A stretch of DNA of 64,000 bases from Cladocopium goreaui (taxonomy: Eukaryota; Sar; Dinophyceae; Suessiales; Symbiodiniaceae). Of this stretch, positions 49,660 through 59,292 are shown piece after piece. Under the pieces are notes generated by a model. The model searched no databases and had not been told where the DNA came from. It worked only from the letters and a program-made list of their open reading frames with translations. Made by a program: the position numbers and the translations under genes. The stretch's first letter is position 1. The number at the start of each line of letters is the position of its first letter. Location of the stretch: assembly GCA_947184155.2 (NCBI GenBank), contig CAMXCT020000884.1, positions 87,001 through 151,000 of the forward strand, in the 5' to 3' direction.

Positions 49660-50755
49660 GGGTCTGTGTCGGCCGCGGTCAGTCGGCCGGCGGGGTGGGC
49701 GTGTCGGCCGCGGCTGGGTGTGCTTGTCGGCCGGCGCCAAGTGCCGTGTCGGCCGGCGCCAAGAACCGTGTCAGCCGGCGCGAAGTACCGTGTCGGCCGC
49801 CAAGGGGCTGTGTCGGACGACGGCGCCTCAGTCGGCCGCAGGCCTTCTGTGTCGGACGGGGGGGCTGCGTGCCCAGGGCTTCCACAAAGAAGGGAAAAGG
49901 ATCCCAGCGCTAGCTCAGCAAACTAAGGTCTGTGTGTCGAATCTGGCATGTCTGTGTTGGCCGCGGGGCTTCTGTGTCGGCCGCCGAGGGGCTGTGTCGG
50001 ACGGCGGCGTGCGCAGCGCTTCCACAAAGACGGGAAAAAAAAACAAAGCTAACTTAGCAAAGCAAGGTGTGTGTGTGTGTGTGTCGAAACTGGCATGTCT
50101 GTGTCGGCCGCGGGGCTTCTGCGTCGGCCGCGGAAGGGCTGTGTCGGACGGCGGCGCCTGAGTCGGCCGCGGGGCTTCTGCGTCAGCCGCCGAGGGGCTG
50201 TGTCGGACGGCGGCGTGCGCAGCGCTTCCACAAACACGGGGAAAAAAACAAAGCTAACTTAGCAAAGCAAGGTGTGCGTGTGTGTGTCGAAACTGGCATG
50301 TCTGTGTCGGCCGCGGGGCTTCTGCGTCGGCCGCGGAAGGGCTGTGTCGGACGGCGGCGCCTGAGTCGGCCGCGGGGCTTCTGTGTCGGACGGCGGGGCG
50401 ACGCGCGCAGGGCTTCCACAAAGAAGGGAAAAAGATCCCAGCGCTAACTTATAGCAAACTAAGGTCTGTGTGTCGAAACTGGCATGTCTGTGTCGGCCGC
50501 GGGGCTTCTGTGTCGGCCGCCGCGGGGCTGTGTCGGATGGCGGCGCCTGAGTCGGCCGCGGGGCTTCTGTGTCGGACGGCGGGGCGGCGCGTTCAAGGCT
50601 TCCACAAAGAAGGAAAAAAGATCCCAGCGCTAACTTAGCAAACTAAGGTCAGGTCTGTGTGTCGAAACTGGCATGTCTGTGTCGGCCGCAGGGCTTCTGT
50701 GTCGGCCGCCGAGGGGCTGTGTCGGACGGCGGCTCCTGAGTCCCAACTATCTTGC
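49660..50755. repeat. GC-rich tandem array, 147-202-bp units
   Basis: About five and a half units anchored by ctggcatgtctgtgtcggcc, at 49,944, 50,091, 50,293, 50,480 and 50,670. Within each unit a 20-30-bp block gtgtcggccgcggggcttct is itself repeated. All long frames here are repeat artefacts. Confidence 0.9.
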
Positions 50756-51389
50756 AACGTCACAACATCTTCTAAATGTGCCATCTTTGACAAGTACAAG
50801 AGAAAATTCGGAGCATAGCAAAAAGACCGGCTCAGAATATGACTGGAAAAAGTTCAGAGCAGAGCATCAAGAGCGTGTCACAAGCTGCATATGCCTATAC
50901 GTGTGTCGGACAAAAGTTTTCCCCCACCTCCCCCCAAAAAAATGTTAAAAAAGTTGTTCCTAAGAACTTTTATAAACTCAAATTATAGCAGTATAACAAC
51001 TCAAAAATTATTCACAAAAAAAAACATAACAACCAACCACAATCACCTCATTCATTCCATAAAATCATAACCACCTACCATTTCCACCACCCCATCCATT
51101 TTATAGAAATCATAACAGTCAATTCATCACACCCTTATTCATTCCTCATAAATCATCACTACTAACCATCTATTACCTCATCCATTTTATAGAAATCATA
51201 ACAGTCAATTCATCTTCATCTCATTCATTCCATACAAAAACAAAACAACAACCCAACAAACAAAAACAAACCCAGCAAAGAACAACATAAAGAACAAAAC
51301 AATAGACAACAATATAGCATATCCCCTACCCTTTCATAATCCTATCTTACAAATCCATGCTTCTAATAATTAGTATTGTTAGAAATATG

Positions 51390-51977
51390 TTAATAGTAAA
51401 TGTCTTCAATAATGACAAATTTAAAATGAAATGCCTGTATTCCTATTATACTATCTTTATCTCGGTCTTCTTCTATATCTTCCTGTATTTCTTCAACTGC
51501 TTCCTCTAATATTTCATCTATATTATCTTCATCTACATACTCATCAAAGTCATTCATAAAGTAAATCTCTCTATAACTAAATTCATTTTCTCCATATTCC
51601 TTTTCTGGGAGTTTTGCCACTAATTGAACTTCAATATCAAGTTTAACTTTATAATTTAAATCATTTTCTACTTCTTCATAAATTAAGGATAATAATTCTT
51701 TGTTTTCTTCTGTTATTATGTCTTCTATACCGTCTATACCTTTCAAACTAACTGGCACTCCCTCTCTCATAATACAGTATTCAATTATATATATCTTGTT
51801 TCTTGATTTTAAATGTCTTGTTATTTTAGGACCAAGTCTTGAAATCTTATATTTGTTTTGTATTCTCTCTAATGCCTCAATATGATCATATCTAATTTTC
51901 AAATATTTAGGGTCTCCAATTGTATAAGAAGCAATTTTTCTCAACACATCAACAGGTAAATCCTTCACACAATCCAT
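51390..51977 (-). CDS. AT-rich ORF of large-DNA-virus character
   Basis: 195 residues, intronless, with an AT-rich leader (ttaaatatttattctttaag) upstream. The N-terminus DLPVDVLRKIASYTIGDP resembles an F-box-like helix pair common in giant-virus proteins. The middle is Lys/Ile-rich and the C-terminal third very acidic (EEAVEEIQEDIEED). Base composition and codon use differ sharply from the host genes and retroelements on either side, which points to transfer from a protist DNA virus. Function unknown. Confidence 0.55.
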   Translation of the reverse strand: MDCVKDLPVDVLRKIASYTIGDPKYLKIRYDHIEALERIQNKYKISRLGPKITRHLKSRNKIYIIEYCIMREGVPVSLKGIDGIEDIITEENKELLSLIYEEVENDLNYKVKLDIEVQLVAKLPEKEYGENEFSYREIYFMNDFDEYVDEDNIDEILEEAVEEIQEDIEEDRDKDSIIGIQAFHFKFVIIEDIYY

Positions 51978-52076
51978 CCTACTAATATACTTAAATATTT
52001 ATTCTTTAAGTATATATTCAATGATTAAAACATTAAATTCTTTAAAAAACTACTTAAAGATAAATTAACTTAATAA

Positions 52077-52850
52077 AGTATATACTATCATAGGATTAAA
52101 AAAGTTATAGACTATCTATTGGATAATGGTTTAGCAGAAATACCAAAAAGAGGAAGAAAAGAATTAAAATCAATAATCATAGATGACAAGAAATTTAGAT
52201 ATAATAAAGGTAAACCTATATCTAATGTTTGAACAAAGAATTTATTAACAGTAAAGAAAACTAATGAATACAGAAGTTATGCCATGAAAAAGGCAACGGA
52301 TGCTGTAAGTAGAGAAAGGGTTAGACAATTAATAACCAAACACGCAATAAGAAACAAATTTCGTGTCAGAGATATTCAATCAGCATTTAGAAGATATGCT
52401 AATTCAATCGTTTTAGAAAACAAACACTTTCAAGGAGAAAGAGGACTGGAAATGATTGCTCACCAAAAACCAAGACTATTAGAGTTTTTAAGAAAGAATA
52501 GAAGTATGAAACTTAACATAAGAACGGAAGCATTATTTGAAAAACTTAAATATGACGATGGAGGAAATGAGATTGGAAGTGAGGAACTTGTATATGCTTT
52601 ACCCTCAACTCGTTTTAATATCAGTAATGAAGATGAACTGACAAGCATTAGAAGATAGTGTTATTCAAATCCGATTACAAATCCAAAATTTAGAAGCATC
52701 AACATCTAATTTAATTTTCAAGAAGATTTTATCAATAACCATTCACTATGATAGATATGACCAACAAGAGCAGGGAGATACATAGAACTACCAGCATGGA
52801 TTAAACTAAAAAAGGCATGTATCAACATTACAAATAAAGACCAAAAAAGT
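52077..52850 (+). pseudogene. Broken Polinton/adintovirus-like gene fragment
   Basis: The plus-strand frame opens at 52,077, meets a TGA at about 52,229, reopens (longest piece 52,284-52,658), then shifts frame near 52,655 and again near 52,782, where the last recognisable piece contains IELPAWIKLKK and NITNKD. That end piece, preceded by a VRDIQSAFRRYA region, resembles the protein lying ahead of or fused to DNA polymerase B in Polinton/Maverick-type elements. At least three breaks show it is dead. Family assignment is from memory of the pattern, not a search. Confidence 0.5.
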
Positions 52851-53289
52851 GAAAAGGGGGGAACAAACAGGACAAACCAGATCCTCCAGTAACCCACCCA
52901 TTAAACGAACCAAGCACCCTTTTCCTAAGAAGGGCACTTGAGCCAAAGGGTCGATAGCATATAACCTAAACCCCAACCCAGGTGGTTGTTGGGATTGGGG
53001 GCTATACCTAGCTCTACCTAAGGCTACTCTACTTACCTATAGAACAAGGTAAGTGGTGCTACTCTGTAAATTAAGTACCAGGAGTAATTAATTGGAGTAA
53101 TTGGAACTCATAGCTACATTATGCCTACACTAGACCTACCTGCACATGCTATACATGGTGGGGCTCAGGGGTCGATATATTTCAACTCCCCCCTCGCCTG
53201 TTCCACACGCACTGCGAATTGGCAGGCACCTACGCATCTACTGTCGCGAGAGCGGATGCTCACTGCGACCCATGCATTGGGTTTAAGGT

Positions 53290-54282
53290 CTATGTATTGG
53301 CTATGTCATTAACGGCAGTTGTGTGCCGGGAAGGTTTCCTAAGTGGGGCGGCTGCGCTTGACCTAAGACCTTCACTATGTTTTGAGCGCTGCCAAGGGAA
53401 TGTATGTGAGCAGGAGGATGAGGTCCACATAAGTGGTGGCGCGGTTTCAGCGGGTTCAGCTATGTGATTGCCCAGCAGTCCGCACTGCGACTCATTACCT
53501 AACTCTATGTTATCCCTACTAAGTCTATCGCTTGGAATGCCATTATGTTCGCTTGCCGACAACTTCTGGATGTCAGGGGAACAGGCAAACTTACATGTGA
53601 TTGGCTTAGCATTCGCGTTGCATGCGTTCTTGGCAACTTTCCGATGCCTACGGTTAGTGCGACCAGTTGGTTGGTTAGACCCTGGAAGCGACTCCTGACA
53701 AGAGATTGAGGCTGACGAAACAACTTGGGATTGAATTAGTGCATTTGGGACGCTAGCACTTGAGGGTGACGGGACATCAGGATTGGGAAGCTCCAACTTG
53801 GGACCATCTTTATGCATCATCCTATGATGTTCATCGCTATCACGGGGTAAATGTGATGGAATTGTGTTATAGAGTTCTTGACCTACCCTGATGCGAGCAT
53901 AGTGCTCAGCATCCTCGTCACTTTTAACTCCTTGTGTGCTTGCGTTATGTGGCGCTTTCCTTCCCTTTTTACGTCGTTTCTTTTCTTCAGCCGTGTTTGT
54001 GAAGTGGGCGCAGCATTGGTCGGCAGAATGCCGCATATGGGTGTTGCAGGTGGCACATCCAAGCGTATCCTCAGTGGTGAGGACATGATCTAAGAGGGTG
54101 TTTATGGGACATCTCCTAAGATCAGGTGTTGAAGGGTCATTATTACCTCCATCTTTACGACAGGGAACGTCATCCTCAGTATTATTATGGGATTTCAAGT
54201 CATGCGGGTTACCCCCCCTGAAGAGGGCATGACCACATAACATACCTACCGGGAAGACGAGATCGCCTTCAGGCACGGGCAC
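53290..54282 (-). CDS. Retroelement pol fragment, truncated
   Basis: 330 residues, in the -1 frame relative to the gag-pro fragment and overlapping it. It contains CATCNTHMRHSADQCCAHF, a Cys/His arrangement like the zinc-binding region seen ahead of integrase in related dinoflagellate elements, then a Lys/Arg run and a polar low-complexity tail. There is no integrase or reverse transcriptase, and coding similarity ends near 53.2 kb, close to the AT-rich viral-like block. This is a dead fragment. Confidence 0.55.
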   Translation of the reverse strand: MPVPEGDLVFPVGMLCGHALFRGGNPHDLKSHNNTEDDVPCRKDGGNNDPSTPDLRRCPINTLLDHVLTTEDTLGCATCNTHMRHSADQCCAHFTNTAEEKKRRKKGRKAPHNASTQGVKSDEDAEHYARIRVGQELYNTIPSHLPRDSDEHHRMMHKDGPKLELPNPDVPSPSSASVPNALIQSQVVSSASISCQESLPGSNQPTGRTNRRHRKVAKNACNANAKPITCKFACSPDIQKLSASEHNGIPSDRLSRDNIELGNESQCGLLGNHIAEPAETAPPLMWTSSSCSHTFPWQRSKHSEGLRSSAAAPLRKPSRHTTAVNDIANT

Positions 54283-55577
54283 TTTGGGTTGGGCACATTG
54301 GCTGCTACGCTTTCACTTCTATGCGATCCAACTTTGCCTGTCAATACCTCAAACTTTTGGTCGCCTTTATCTAGGACAACGTTGCTTGGTGAGAGCTGCT
54401 CATGCTGCTGCTCTGAAGAATCAACAAGACCATCGGCTTTGCCGTCACTGGAATGTGGAGACTTCATAGCGTTATCTTTAGTTATATGGCTAATGGGGTA
54501 AGGCTGGCAATTTGATGAGTTTAATCGCATGTGTTTTGGATTGGTGGCTTGCTGCTTCAAGATTTTATTTTTTGGCGGCTCACCACTTCCCAGTTCAACT
54601 AGGAGCTGGTCATCCATTGGGTTATTGGGTACGTTGGAAACATCGACAACGACCATTTTAGATCCCGACGCGTTAGCCAAACCAACAGCGTCGTCAAGAG
54701 AGTCAGGTGCTAGATCTGTTTCTACATCTTTTGCGGATGGAAAGACATTATATGTAGGGTTTGACGAATTACCAGGATTATTGGGATCATCTATTTCTAC
54801 AAGCGTCTTGGGTCCTACAGATGAAGCTGGCATTGCATTTGGTACGGGAGCGAGGCGCTCACTTGGTTCAAATGAACATGAGGTCGGTTCTTCATCATAT
54901 TGTGGGACATATTCTACCATCCTGGATGCGCAGATTTTAGCGTTCTTGGGAACTTTTAGCCTGCATCCATTGACGTTTTCGGGAGCTATTAGATATGGGA
55001 CGCTCTCCCGTGGATACCAGATGAACATGTAACCTTTATCTATGACTGCTTTACCTATACTTTGTGCTGGAGGGCATTCCTCAAGAACATAGACCTCTTC
55101 ACCATCAAGAATCTTACTGCCACTAAAGGTTAGGGATTCTTTGCCGGATTGGCTGCCACCTCCGGTAGCGAAAGCTACGGGGTTTGGGGAGTGTTGTACA
55201 TTCTCCCGCATGGCTGGTGTGAGGGCTTGGCGTCCAATGAGGTGTCGACCTGCTGCAGTGTCCCAAAGCCAAGGGATGGCTGTGGAGGCTTTAAAAGGGA
55301 TAGCAGTGATTACAGGTTTAATCGCGTCAGAGGCAGCGATCTCTGGGGTTATCACGGTTGCTACATTAGCATAGGCATTGGGAGGGGCTTTGCCACCTTT
55401 ACCAAGTGCTCTAGGAGGAGGTCCTTGATATCTATCGGTTTCAGAGTGGAGGAATGCGCACGATTTAGCCCTACATGCATTGTACGCGAAGAACATGCAA
55501 GGGGTGACGGCCTTTTCGGCTGCCGACATTCGGGCGGCTTTCTTGGCTTCTTCTCCTCTAGGGGTCGTGCTATCCAC
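54246..55577 (-). CDS. Retroelement gag-pro fragment with CCCH finger and aspartic protease
   Basis: 443 residues from the first Met. A CCCH finger (PCMFFAYNACRAKSCAFLHS, spacing C-x7-C-x4-C-x3-H) follows a basic N-terminus. Then AIPWLWDTAAGRHLIG matches the D-T-A active site of retropepsin-like proteases. The rest is Ser/Pro/Asp-rich. Just before its stop the minus strand reads aacccaaagtg, a C CCA AAG slippery heptamer in the reading frame, and the next frame continues at once as VPVPEGDLVFPVG. The upstream side is cut at about 55,600 by a catcttca microsatellite, so the N-terminus of gag is missing. Confidence 0.7.
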   Translation of the reverse strand: MDSTTPRGEEAKKAARMSAAEKAVTPCMFFAYNACRAKSCAFLHSETDRYQGPPPRALGKGGKAPPNAYANVATVITPEIAASDAIKPVITAIPFKASTAIPWLWDTAAGRHLIGRQALTPAMRENVQHSPNPVAFATGGGSQSGKESLTFSGSKILDGEEVYVLEECPPAQSIGKAVIDKGYMFIWYPRESVPYLIAPENVNGCRLKVPKNAKICASRMVEYVPQYDEEPTSCSFEPSERLAPVPNAMPASSVGPKTLVEIDDPNNPGNSSNPTYNVFPSAKDVETDLAPDSLDDAVGLANASGSKMVVVDVSNVPNNPMDDQLLVELGSGEPPKNKILKQQATNPKHMRLNSSNCQPYPISHITKDNAMKSPHSSDGKADGLVDSSEQQHEQLSPSNVVLDKGDQKFEVLTGKVGSHRSESVAANVPNPKCPCLKAISSSR

Positions 55578-55619
55578 ATCGGTGGATGGAGGCTGCTTTC
55601 ATCCTACGGGTCTAGCCTT

Positions 55620-56130
55620 TTGGGTCTCTCATTTTCTCATCTTCACACCTTCTCATCTTCACATCTTCTCATCTTCACATCTTCTCATCTTCACATCTTC
55701 TCATCTTCACATCTTCTCATCTTCACATTTTCTCATCATCTTCACACATTCACATCCCACATCTTCACATCTTATCATTTCACATCTTCTCATCTTCACA
55801 TCTTCCCATCATCTTCGCACATTCACATCTTCACATCTTCACATCTGTTCATCTTCACATCTTCTCATCCTCACATCTTCACATCTTCTCATCTTCGCAT
55901 CTTCACATCTGCTCATCTTCACATCTTCCCATCCTCACATCTTTACATCTTCTCATCTTCACATCTGCTCATCTTCACATCTTCACATCTTCACATCTGC
56001 TCATCTTCACATCTTCTCATCCTCACATCTTCACATCTTGACATCCTCACATCTTCACATCTTCTCCTCTTGCCTTCTTGCCCTCTTGCCCTCTTGCCTC
56101 ACATCGTCACATTTTCTCCTCTTGCATCCT
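55620..56130. repeat. (catcttca)n microsatellite
   Basis: About 500 bp of catcttcacatcttctcat variants. It interrupts the 5' end of the retroelement fragment. Long plus-strand frames of Ser/His/Phe here are repeat artefacts. Confidence 0.95.
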
Positions 56131-56179
56131 TGCCCTCTCCTTCTTTTCCACTTCTCTTCTGAAGAAGAAGACAGGGGCA

Positions 56180-56500
56180 GTGCCAACGAGACGGCACGAA
56201 ACGCGAAATGGCATTCGATCGCAAAAACCACCCTTTCGCACGAAATGGGGTTCGATCGCCCAAAATTGCGATTTCAAGTCGTCCCCCACAACCCTTTTGC
56301 ACGAAATGAGGTTCGATCGCTAAAAAACTGAGGTAAAATTGCGATTTCACTTGTCCCCCGCCACCTTTCGCACGAAATAAGGTTCGATCGTCAAAAAAAC
56401 TGAGGCAAATTGCGATTTGAAATGAGGTTCCATCGTCAAAAAACTGAAGTAAAATTGGACGATTTTCCCGAGAGCGCCTGCGAAGGGTTCTTCGTAAAAA
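56180..56500. repeat. 75-90-bp tandem repeat with ggttcgatcg boxes
   Basis: Four or five diverged units, each with ttcgcacgaaatgaggttcg, atcgc and a gcgatttcaagtcgtccccc-like block. No coding content. Confidence 0.75.
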
Positions 56501-56959
56501 AGCAGCCGTTATACTCATCTTCAGACCTTCACATCTGCTGATCTACATCTTCACACCTTCGTAGCAAACACTGAAATTCACTACAAACCACAGATGGAGC
56601 CATGAGATGTCCTTGTTGGATATCTCTCACCACTGCCTCACTCTGATCGTTTTCAAGAGAACTGCCTCTGGCACTGCGCCCAACAAGCACTGTTGGAAAT
56701 GTGCACGAATAAGCTGAGAGTATATGATTGGGAAAACACCACTGAGCGGACTCTGAGCGTGCCCTGAACACCGTAGATGCCTTGTTCTCCCTTTTCACCT
56801 CAGATCATGTTTCACCGTTTGTGCATTTCACCACTCTCGCTGCGACCCGGCGTTGCCGGTGTTTGCTCCGGGGTGCCATTGAGTTGTTGTAAAGATCTAG
56901 ATCTGCAGATGTGAGGGTGGGAAGATCTAGATCTGCATTACTTAACTGACCCTATGCCA

Positions 56960-57167
56960 GGTCACTACCAGTGAAGTCGATGATGCCACCAAACTTCTGG
57001 AGAAGGCATGCCAGAAGCTTCAAGGCATACAAAACATCCCATCCCAGAGGGTCACTGACCTTGAAGCGGCCATACGCCAACTCCGCCAGATTGGCTGTCA
57101 ACATGGCACACAAGTTGTCATTTGCATGCGCCGAGATGATATTAAGCTATCACCTTGCCTGAATTGA
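56960..57167 (+). CDS. Orphan plus-strand coding-like exon, unknown
   Basis: After a cag|gt acceptor-like site at about 56,960, the plus strand is open as VTTSEVDDATKLLEKACQKL, then VTDLEAAIRQLRQIGCQHGT, QVVICMRRDDIKLSP and a TGA. It has heptad-like Leu/Ala spacing typical of a short coiled coil. A diverged copy of its middle (gaagccatacggcg, ctccgccagattggctgt) recurs at 57,427-57,485, so the region is partly duplicated. No partner exon was found upstream. Confidence 0.4.
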
Positions 57168-57659
57168 TCTTTTTCACCCATAAACTGGTAACTGTCACGT
57201 CATTGCTGGTGGTTTGTGTTGGTGTTTGCTTTTTGTGTGTGTGGGTTTTTGTTTTTTTGTGTTTTGTTGTTTTGTTTCCTGGTGTTTTGTTTTTGTCTTC
57301 CAATGAACGTGACAGTACATAGGACTTGTATAGGTCCTCCACCAGTTTACTTTGCGGCCGCTACAGCATCGGCCTCTTAATTAATCAATTAATCCCAAAT
57401 GCAACATGCTTTGAAACATGTTGAACGACCTAGCGGAAGCCATACGGCGTTGGACGGAAAAAAACTCCGCCAGATTGGCTGTATATTGGATAGTTACAAT
57501 ATCTGCCAGTTACGAAGTAACCCAAGCGCAGAAAGGCACACTGCTTCTTGATCATACAGGCAAAGGAGCCAGCACGTCATCGAAAGAACTCAATGCACAG
57601 ATATCACCACGCACTAATGACGAGCACAATCTCCCATACCGTGAAGACAACTCGTAAAA

Positions 57660-58197
57660 CTTTGACACACAAAGTTAGATCGCGAAAACCGCTTTCAAAC
57701 CTCTCGTGCACAAAGTAAACCCAAACCAAAACACAAACAAACGGTGGTCGTTTCGCGTTTCTGTCTGTGTCAACTTTCCCAGGCCGTCTCACGGCGACAC
57801 ACTCACCCTTTTCGAACTCGCGGGTCTTGAGCCAACGTTTACGTTGGGTCATAGCAGTTCCAGAAACGATTCTACAAATCTAGACACGTGCAAAAAACAA
57901 ACTTCTACGTGGCAAAAACCTAAGATTGGTTTCGTGCAGTTTGGTTCTCGTGTGGAATAACCTACAACGTGCAAAAAACCTAAAAACGGCTAACTACAAA
58001 CGAAAAATGGCAACTCCGTCACAACTCTTTGTGACGGAATGAGATGAGATCGATTAACTACATCACAATCACCTGCTAACTACAAAACAAAGTCCAAACT
58101 ACGCAAGTCCACAAACTACAACTACAAAGCAACTAACAACTACCTAAGTACAAGCACAAGATCGCTACGCTAGCTATACATAGGATGATTTTTCACA
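57660..58197 (-). repeat. Probable 3' LTR of the copia element
   Basis: The 5' edge is TGTG at 58,197, directly after the polypurine tract. The far edge is uncertain (about 57,660) because the partner LTR lies outside the window. The stretch is non-coding and contains short direct repeats such as ctaactaca and gtgcaaaaaac. Confidence 0.45.
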
Positions 58198-58206
58198 CCC
58201 CCTTTC
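58198..58206 (-). other. Polypurine tract before the 3' LTR
   Basis: The minus strand reads gaaaggggg immediately before tgtgaaaaatcatcc, the expected layout of a plus-strand priming tract followed by an LTR that begins with TG. Confidence 0.6.
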
Positions 58207-58242
58207 GAACTTGTGCGACTCAAGTCCAAAAAACGAGTTCAG

Positions 58243-58703
58243 TCACTCGGCCTTGACATTTCCCATGCCATAGCAGATAGGGCATGCTAACAGCGTCATC
58301 TGCTTTGACTTCTCCGTTGTACGGCAACCTGAACAGTGATACTTCGATCCTGTTGAAGTCACAACCAACAAGGGTCCAGTCTCCGTTGGCAAACCTGGCA
58401 ATTGTCTCGGCATCGAATATGTCCATTTGGACCAGCGGCGGCAATCAAAACCTTGCACTTCTCATTGCAGTGATACATCTCTCGGCAAAAACTCCAATAG
58501 ATACGAGTACCTGGGCCTTCACCGTCAGAATCGCAAGACAAAGCTGTAGAACTCTTCATAGCTGTACCTGAATTTCTTGCAGTTGTATTGCGGCTTTTGC
58601 AACATCTCGTAATGCAGCAAGCTGAAAGAATACCAGATAGAAAACCCAGTGTATATACAAAGAATAAGAGCCAGTAGAGCTCTTCCATCTCTCCAGTGGC
58701 CAT
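58243..58703 (-). CDS. Small membrane/zinc-knuckle ORF of the copia element
   Basis: ATG at 58,701-58,703 starts MATGEMEELYWLLFFVYTLG, giving a hydrophobic segment that ends in CCITRCCK, which looks like a membrane anchor. Downstream are two Cys/His knuckles: RIYWSFCREMYHCNEKC, and in another frame VVTSTGSKYHCSGC with LLACPICYG. The second lies in the frame ending at 58,243, so a frameshift or small intron falls between about 58,360 and 58,458. Its place between the last large ORF and the polypurine tract is where env-like or accessory genes sit in LTR elements. Confidence 0.55.
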
Positions 58704-59292
58704 GGCTTGCGCGACCTGCCCACACACACACAAATGGCTGCGGAAATCCAATCAAGCTCATGCTGAAATCCATTCCAAGCAGTCCACAAACATTCCAAAG
58801 ACAGTCCATCAAGGAAAGTCCAAAAACGATCCCAGAAAGTCCACAAGATCATCCTCTAGATGCCTTCTAAAGACTTCTGTATCTCCGAAAGTCCAAAGAT
58901 CATCCTCTCGATGTCTTCTAAAGACTTCTGCGACCAAGAAAGTCCAAAGATCATCCTCTCGATGCCTTCTAAAGACTTCTGCAACTCTTGCAATTCAAAT
59001 TGGATTCAGAACTATACCATGCAATCGTCAGACCTCAAAGTCTCGATAATTAGATCCGACTACCCAAGCAACGCACAGGGCAACGATCAAAGAGAGTTTT
59101 CAGCCTCATGTCTTAGACATTTAAAGACCTTTCTCTATCCAGATGACTTCACAAGTCTATCAAAACTTCAAGATGACTTCACAAGTCGTTCAAGCTATCC
59201 AAAAATCTCACAAGTTCACTCATGCAGCAGACTCTTCCTTTTTCCTCAGGGAAGATCAGGCGATAAAATCAGCGTAGCTTCGACGCCATCGA

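Larger units (their letters stand above)
50960..53000. other. AT-rich insertion of foreign composition
   Basis: The AT-rich block starts right after the GC-rich tandem array and ends near the retroelement fragment. It holds the two viral-like frames above. Its left 400 bp are low-complexity, with a 36-bp segment beginning ccatccattttatagaaatc occurring twice, about 87 bp apart. Confidence 0.6.

Noticed and set aside
49534-50638. Overlapping Arg/Gly/Ala-rich frames on both strands
   Set aside because: GC-rich tandem array; the frames restart in each unit.
55149-56331. Plus-strand Ser/His/Phe-rich frames of over 280 codons
   Set aside because: Produced by the catcttca microsatellite.
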